In this document: piece after piece, positions 51,581 to 56,088 of the stretch
Layout of the letters: each line of letters begins with the position of its first letter
Numbering within the stretch: position 1 is the stretch's first letter
Origin: JADJPL01 sp964607915
GTDB lineage: Bacteria > Bacteroidota > Bacteroidia > Chitinophagales > Saprospiraceae
DNA: 56,088 nt
Assembly (NCBI GenBank): GCA_964607915.1
Contig: CAZSMU010000007.1
Span: forward strand, 1-56,088
Direction: 5' to 3'
Program-made: the position numbers and the translations under genes
The notes under the pieces: generated by a model
The model's input: the letters and a program-made list of their open reading frames with translations, nothing else
Databases searched by the model: none
What the model was told of the DNA's origin: nothing

Positions 51581-52318
51581 ATGAGATTGAGCGTAGTTAT
51601 CCCTGCCTATAATGAATCGGAGTCTATCCCGGAGACGATTGGGCAACTGCACGATGCGCTGGAAGAAGCGCAGATTGATTTCGAGATATTTGTCGTCAAC
51701 GACAACTCCAAAGACAATACAGCGGGGGTCCTGGAGGCCCTGAAAGCCCATTATCCGCGGTTGACCTACCAGACTAACCACGGGCCCAACGGGTTTGGAT
51801 ACGCCGTCCGCTATGGATTGGAGCGCTTCTCCGGAGACTGCGTCGCCATCATGATGGCCGACCTGTCCGATTCCCCGGAGGATCTGATCAAATTTTACCG
51901 CACCCTGGTAGAAGGCGGGTACGATTGCGTGTTTGGGAGCCGGTTTATGAAAGGGGGAAAGCTGATAGACTATCCTTTTGCCAAAAAAATTATCAACCGA
52001 ATTGCCAATACTATTGTGCGCATGGTGATGTTGATCAAGTACAACGATACGACCAATGCGTTCAAACTGTATAAAAAAGAGACTATTGAAGGGTTGAAGC
52101 CCTTTTTATCCCCCCATTTCAACCTTACGCTGGAGTTGCCGCTCAAGGCCATCGTGCGCGGTTATTCCTACACCGTGCTGCCCAACTCCTGGACCAACCG
52201 CAAGTACGGGGAGTCCAAACTCAAAATCAGGGAAATGGGCAGTCGCTACCTGTTCATCCTTTTATACTGCCTGATAGAAAAATATTTTTCGCGCCGCGAC
52301 TTTAGGAAGCAGTGGTAG
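51581..52318 (+). CDS. GT2 glycosyltransferase, dolichol-phosphate mannose synthase-like
   Basis: A 245-residue inverting glycosyltransferase expected to transfer a sugar from a nucleotide donor to a polyprenyl phosphate. MRLSVVIPAYNESESIPETI is the GT-A start. The metal motif is in VAIMMADLSDSPEDL (about 88-102), followed by DCVFGSRFMKGGKL. TTNAFKLYKKETIEGLKPF and NSWTNRKYGESKLKI match DPM1-type enzymes. The C-terminus has at most one short hydrophobic stretch (YLFILLYCLIEKYF), like the single-domain type that lacks the GtrA membrane part. It closes the five-gene cluster. Confidence 0.88.
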   Translation: MRLSVVIPAYNESESIPETIGQLHDALEEAQIDFEIFVVNDNSKDNTAGVLEALKAHYPRLTYQTNHGPNGFGYAVRYGLERFSGDCVAIMMADLSDSPEDLIKFYRTLVEGGYDCVFGSRFMKGGKLIDYPFAKKIINRIANTIVRMVMLIKYNDTTNAFKLYKKETIEGLKPFLSPHFNLTLELPLKAIVRGYSYTVLPNSWTNRKYGESKLKIREMGSRYLFILLYCLIEKYFSRRDFRKQW

Positions 52319-52322
52319 AGCG

Positions 52323-52775
52323 TCACCGGACGGCCTTTTCAAAGCACAGGCTGTTTTCGATACCGACGTACTGGCCGTAGTTTGGCGTCTGGGCATAGCC
52401 GCATTTCTGGTACAGGGCAATCGCTTCGGGCTGTTTCTTTCCGGTTTCGAGTACGCATTTTTCGAAGCCCAGTTCGGCGGCCCAGTGTTCCAGTTCGGCG
52501 AGGACCGCCCGGGCGACTCCTTTGCCCCGGTAATCGGGTCGTGTGAACATGCGCTTCACTTCCATGGCATCTGTGGAGAAGGCCTTGATGGCCCCGCAGC
52601 CTGCGGGAGTGCTTCCCTCGTAGCACACGACAGCATGTTTGATGTTCGCGATACCGTTGAATTGGTGGTAAAAATCGTGTTCACTGCCGTCTCGTTCGGC
52701 CAGTTCGGCATCTAATAGCCTGACCAAAGCTATGAAATCCGGGTGGGCAGCATCGGTGCGCAGCATAGACAACAT
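52323..52775 (-). CDS. GNAT-family N-acetyltransferase
   Basis: A 150-residue cytosolic acetyltransferase. The acetyl-CoA motif is FTRPDYRGKGVARAVLAELE (about residues 77-96, with the RGKG pyrophosphate loop), followed by the fourth-strand and helix segment GFEKCVLETGKKQPEAIALYQKCGY (about 105-129). The N-terminal half (EHDFYHQFNGIANIKHAVV) is the variable substrate side. It is convergent with the GT2 gene, 4 bp away. The palindromic repeat begins 16 bp upstream of its start codon, so its promoter must lie within or beyond that repeat. The substrate is unknown. Confidence 0.88.
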   Translation of the reverse strand: MLSMLRTDAAHPDFIALVRLLDAELAERDGSEHDFYHQFNGIANIKHAVVCYEGSTPAGCGAIKAFSTDAMEVKRMFTRPDYRGKGVARAVLAELEHWAAELGFEKCVLETGKKQPEAIALYQKCGYAQTPNYGQYVGIENSLCFEKAVR

Positions 52776-52791
52776 AATTGTTTTTTTTAAT

Positions 52792-52954
52792 AGACTTGTT
52801 GCGCGGGGGATCCTCGAGGGGTCAAAAAGGCCCTTTTTCGCCCATGCTGTGCCTTTTTTCGGTCATATAGCAGAGCTATACTCCCTCAAAAAGCCTTCGC
52901 ATGGACAAAAAATGACTCTTTTTTCCCTCCTCGCTGACCCCGCGCAACAAGTCT
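52792..52954. repeat. Best-preserved full palindromic repeat (163 bp)
   Basis: The ends AGACTTGTTGCGCGGGG and CCCCGCGCAACAAGTCT are perfect 17-bp inverted repeats. The apex ATAGC-AGA-GCTAT is centred at 52873, exactly the midpoint of the element, and the two roughly 80-nt arms can be aligned as imperfect complements over their full length. AAT flanks both sides (52789-52791 and 52955-52957). The copy lies between two divergent genes. Confidence 0.9.
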
Positions 52955-52993
52955 AATGTTATATCTCAAAAGTGTCCATACATTTGTGATGAT

Positions 52994-53056
52994 GGGTCAG
53001 CGAAGATAGGAAAAATGGCTCTTTTTCTTCCCTCGCTGACCTCGCGCAACAAGTCT
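52994..53056. repeat. Short palindromic repeat upstream of the BNR protein
   Basis: GGGTCAGCGAAGATAGGAAAAA pairs with TTTTTCTTCCCTCGCTGACC, and the right end CTCGCGCAACAAGTCT is intact. A diverged left end may reach back to about 52979. It lies 40 bp after the full copy and 16 bp before the BNR-protein start codon, so two elements sit in tandem. Confidence 0.7.
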
Positions 53057-53071
53057 AACTCAGTCTCCGTC

Positions 53072-55984
53072 ATGAATCGTTCGCTGTTTTTCATTGTTGT
53101 TCTGCTTATTTCGGTCGCTTCTGCCGTTGCCCAATCCTCCGACTGGGCGTCGTCTGCTCTTCGCTGGCGCAACATAGGTCCCGCCAATATGATGGGGCGT
53201 ATCGCTGCCATAGATGCCTTACACAGCGACTATCGGCATGTCGTCGTAGCCTCTGCCTCGGGTGGGGTATTCAAATCTACGAATGCGGGGATTACCTGGG
53301 AGCCCATTTTTGACAAATACGGCTACTGCTCCATCGGCGCAGTGACCCTCAACCAGTCTAACCCCGACATCCTCTGGGTCGGCACAGGGGAAGCGGCCAA
53401 TCGCAATTCCAGCGGCTGGGGCGACGGGGTCTATAAATCCACAGATGGCGGTAAAACCTTCCAGCATGTTGGATTAGAGACGACCGGGCATATCAAGACG
53501 ATTGCCCTGCACCCTTCCAATCCCGATATTGCATATGCAGCTTCTCCCGGCCACCTTTGGGGCTATTCCGGCGAAAGGGGGCTGTTCCGCACCACGGACG
53601 GAGGTAAATCCTGGCAAAAAGTAGGGGGAGGGCTTCCCAATGATGGCAAAACGGGCTGCTCGGATATTCTTTTTCAACCCGGCAACCCCAACGTGCTGTT
53701 TGCTGCTTTTTACCAGCGCTTGCGCCAGCCCTACACCTTCACCAGCGGTGGTCCGAATGGCGGGATTTACAAAAGTACAGACGGAGGCAAAACCTGGCGA
53801 AAAATCAAAAAAGGCCTGGCAGCAGGACCCAGCGGCAACATTGACCTTTCCATCTGTCTTAAAAACCCGAAAATCCTCGTGGCTGCCTATGAAGCCGATG
53901 AAAAACTGCCCGACGGGGTGCCCGGCTCCGGCGTCTATCGCTCCGACGACGCCGGGGAAAGCTGGACTTTTCTCCTCAAGCATGCCCTGAGGCCATATTA
54001 CCACGGACAAATAGAGATAGATCCCAATAACCCAGACGATATCTACGTCGTGGGTCGCGATTTCCGGATTTCCCGCGATGGGGGAAAGACCTTCAAAGAG
54101 CGCAACTGGTACACCGACGGCGGCGACGACCACGACTTGTGGATTGCACCCCACGACAGCCGCATTATGTACCTCGCCACCGATCAGGGCCTGCGCCTGA
54201 CCATAGACGGTGGAAAAACCATCCTGTCTTTCAACAACATGGCGATAGGGCAGTACTACGCCCTCAGCGCCGATATGCGCGAACCCTACTGGGTGACAGG
54301 AGGCCTACAGGACAACGGCCTGTGGACCGGCCCTAGCAACAGCCGCGAAGGGCGGGGTATCCTCAATCAACACAATGCCTGGGTAGGAGAGGGCGATGGC
54401 TTCCATACGCAGGTGGACCCGACCGATTACCGTACCCTGTACCTCGTCAACCACGTCGGCTTTGCCATGCGCCTCAACGCAGAAAGCAGAGCACACCGAT
54501 TTATCACCCCCACCCCGGAAACGATTCTGAATTTTGCCGACTGGGCCGATCCCGCCTTTCCGGATTCGGCAATCCGCTATACCATCGATCCCGGAGAACA
54601 CTGGTTTGCCTATGGTGATGCAGAAAGACCCAGGCTGCCCGCACAATTCCGCTTCAACTGGAGCAGCCCGCTGATTCTGTCGCCCAAAAATCCACATACC
54701 ATCTATTTCGCAGGAAACCACCTGTTCAAATCGGTGGACCGAGGCGAAACCTGGCGTATCATCTCCCCCGACCTGACGACCAATAACCCCGCCTGGCGCA
54801 ACCCAAGCCAAAGCGGAGGCCTGACGCGCAGCGTAACCGGCGGCGAAAATCATTGCACCATTGTCACCATCGCCGAATCCCCCCTCGATGAAGCGCTCTT
54901 GTGGGTGGGTACCGACGACGGCAACGTGCAGGTTTCCCGCAACGGTGGGGTACACTGGACCAACGTCAAGTCCAATATGCCCGACGCACCCCGCTACGCC
55001 TGGGTGAGCAGGGTATCGCCTTCTGCCCACTCTCCAGGGCGCTGCTATGTGAGCCTAGACAACCACCGATACGATGATTTCAACCCATACGTGTACCGCA
55101 CCGACGACTACGGCCAGACCTGGACGCGCCTCGGTACCCGCCTGCCGGAAGGGAAGAGCGTTTATGTCGTGCGGGAGGACCCCGTCAACCCCAATCTGTT
55201 GTTCGTAGGCCATGAAGGGGGAGTACACTACAGCCTGGACGCCGGCGTCACCTGGTCAGCGCTTATGGGCAGCTTACCCACCGTTGCCGTATATGACTTG
55301 CTCATCCACCCGCGCACCGGGGATTTGATTGCCGGCACCCACGGACGCAGCATCTGGATTCTCGACGATATAAGCCCTCTTCGTCAATGGGGCGCGGCAG
55401 CAGCAGAATCCTCTGCCTACTTCTTCACACCCTCGCTGGCGACGAAGTGGCGCCAGATATCCACCGGGCGCAAACAGCCGTATTTCGAGTTCCGCGGCGA
55501 AAACCCCCGCCGGGGCGCCGTACTCGATTTTTACATAAAAAATGCAGTGCCCAAGGATAGTGCGGTGGTCAGTATCCGCGAGTTGAGCGGACAGCGCAGT
55601 ACCTCTTTCAAAGTACCCCTGCGCACAGGGCTGAACCGCACTTACTGGAACTTCCGCCTTCCACCGACACCGGCAGAAGTCCGGGAATACCGCACGCAGC
55701 TCGAAGAGGCCATCCGGATCCTGGAACAGAGCGTGCAAATCCCATCTTTGCGCGAAAAACTAGCTGCTATCCGCGAAAAATGGCAGCGTGCCTCAGACGC
55801 CCGTGCGCTCAACGATGTGCGTGCTGACCTGATGGCCCATTTTGCTGCCTATACCGATAGACCCCGCTTTTTTTCAGAGAAAATGAGCGCAGAAGAAGCG
55901 CCAGCCGGCTGGTACCAGGTAGATATCCAGGTGTCCGGCCAGACCTTGACCCGGCTATTGCAAGTGCGGGAAGACCCGGAATGA
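53072..55984 (+). CDS. Secreted sortilin-like / BNR-repeat beta-propeller protein
   Basis: A 970-residue exported protein. The ATG at 53072 (MNRSLFFIVVLLISVASAVAQ) starts a clear signal peptide. The in-frame start at 53015 lies inside the palindromic repeat and would bury the signal, so it is rejected. The body is a series of VPS10/sortilin-type propeller blades marked by Asp boxes: STNAGITWEP, STDGGKTFQHV, TTDGGKSWQKV, STDGGKTWRKI, SDDAGESWTF. The C-terminal 180 residues form a separate domain (NAVPKDSAVVSIREL, then helical). Such proteins are often annotated as glycosyl hydrolases, but no catalytic residues can be assigned here. Confidence 0.87.
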   Translation: MNRSLFFIVVLLISVASAVAQSSDWASSALRWRNIGPANMMGRIAAIDALHSDYRHVVVASASGGVFKSTNAGITWEPIFDKYGYCSIGAVTLNQSNPDILWVGTGEAANRNSSGWGDGVYKSTDGGKTFQHVGLETTGHIKTIALHPSNPDIAYAASPGHLWGYSGERGLFRTTDGGKSWQKVGGGLPNDGKTGCSDILFQPGNPNVLFAAFYQRLRQPYTFTSGGPNGGIYKSTDGGKTWRKIKKGLAAGPSGNIDLSICLKNPKILVAAYEADEKLPDGVPGSGVYRSDDAGESWTFLLKHALRPYYHGQIEIDPNNPDDIYVVGRDFRISRDGGKTFKERNWYTDGGDDHDLWIAPHDSRIMYLATDQGLRLTIDGGKTILSFNNMAIGQYYALSADMREPYWVTGGLQDNGLWTGPSNSREGRGILNQHNAWVGEGDGFHTQVDPTDYRTLYLVNHVGFAMRLNAESRAHRFITPTPETILNFADWADPAFPDSAIRYTIDPGEHWFAYGDAERPRLPAQFRFNWSSPLILSPKNPHTIYFAGNHLFKSVDRGETWRIISPDLTTNNPAWRNPSQSGGLTRSVTGGENHCTIVTIAESPLDEALLWVGTDDGNVQVSRNGGVHWTNVKSNMPDAPRYAWVSRVSPSAHSPGRCYVSLDNHRYDDFNPYVYRTDDYGQTWTRLGTRLPEGKSVYVVREDPVNPNLLFVGHEGGVHYSLDAGVTWSALMGSLPTVAVYDLLIHPRTGDLIAGTHGRSIWILDDISPLRQWGAAAAESSAYFFTPSLATKWRQISTGRKQPYFEFRGENPRRGAVLDFYIKNAVPKDSAVVSIRELSGQRSTSFKVPLRTGLNRTYWNFRLPPTPAEVREYRTQLEEAIRILEQSVQIPSLREKLAAIREKWQRASDARALNDVRADLMAHFAAYTDRPRFFSEKMSAEEAPAGWYQVDIQVSGQTLTRLLQVREDPE

Positions 55985-56024
55985 CGACCAATAGGGTGTT
56001 GTAAAAAGCCCCTGTGCGTTCAAT

Positions 56025-56088
56025 AGACTTGTGGCGAGGGGTCAGCGAGGTGGGAAAAAAGAGTCATTTTCTTTCCACGCGAAGGCTT
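56025..56088. repeat. Palindromic repeat cut by the window end
   Basis: Starts AGACTTGTGGCGAGGGGTC after CAAT and runs through GCGAGGTGGGAAAAAAGAGTC to ACGCGAAGGCTT at the window edge. This is the reverse complement of the right half of the 52.8 kb copy, so the element is in the opposite orientation. It lies 40 bp after the BNR-protein stop. Confidence 0.8.

Noticed and set aside
52792..53056. CRISPR array made of the AGACTTGTTGCG repeats
   Set aside because: The units are inverted within each element, scattered between genes and lack regular spacers. No cas genes are present.

Overview
The window is 56,088 bp from a member of the Bacteroidota, most plausibly a Saprospiria/Lewinella-like lineage. 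That placement is inferred from gene content, not from a search. The supporting signs are TAnnTTTG -7 boxes of the Bacteroidota sigma factor ahead of both tRNAs, rpmH, serS and several operons, a SusC/SusD pair, a type IX secretion sorting domain, a Bat aerotolerance operon, a Rho with a long Arg-rich N-terminal insert, and no clear Shine-Dalgarno sequences. It is ordinary chromosome, rich in housekeeping genes. I see no phage, IS transposase, plasmid or CRISPR genes. A run of 100 N at 30396-30495 marks a scaffold gap inside rho.

Layout. 1-3343: tail of an upstream gene, repeats, a secreted purple acid phosphatase-like enzyme and a convergent MgtC/DUF4010 membrane protein. 3344-8701: punA-uvrA, then a GH3-family enzyme. 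8766-13784 (minus): Bat operon batA, fused batB-batC, a short batD-like gene and full-length batD. 13897-15395 (minus): a zinc deacylase and a secreted Cys-rich small protein. 15493-20408 (minus): accA, a DUF6913-like gene and secA. 20591: tRNA-Asp. 20886-26139 (minus): a CurA-type oxidoreductase, an SSS symporter, and a kinase-like/acyl-CoA dehydrogenase pair. 26300: tRNA-Met. 26433-30977 (minus): rho and, 8 nt behind it, a subtilase carrying a T9SS signal. 31297-34205: serS, a zinc metallopeptidase, frr and rpmH. 34228-38196 (minus): a TPR protein, an M20 amidohydrolase and an unknown gene. 38287-40921: coaX and a TrpB2-type synthase. 41053-47166: flavin amine oxidase, SusC and SusD in one run. 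47401-52318: a tight five-gene cluster (two sugar-nucleotide epimerases, a membrane-anchored unknown, a polytopic GT-C-like protein, a DPM1-like GT2) that looks like a lipid-linked sugar pathway. 52323-55984: a GNAT acetyltransferase and a secreted sortilin/BNR-repeat protein.

The most unusual feature is a family of interspersed palindromic repeats in the intergenic spaces. Full copies (151-163 bp) begin AGACTTGTTGCG and end CGCAACAAGTCT, and the best copy is symmetric about its exact centre, so the whole element can fold into one long hairpin. Three full copies, three short (63-74 bp) hairpin forms, two partial copies and several end remnants are visible. Some copies are flanked by 3-nt direct repeats, which suggests a non-autonomous mobile element. 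Other structures worth attention are a perfect 31-bp inverted repeat at 40961-41025, a 17-bp inverted repeat at 20750-20812, and the unusual Bat operon architecture.
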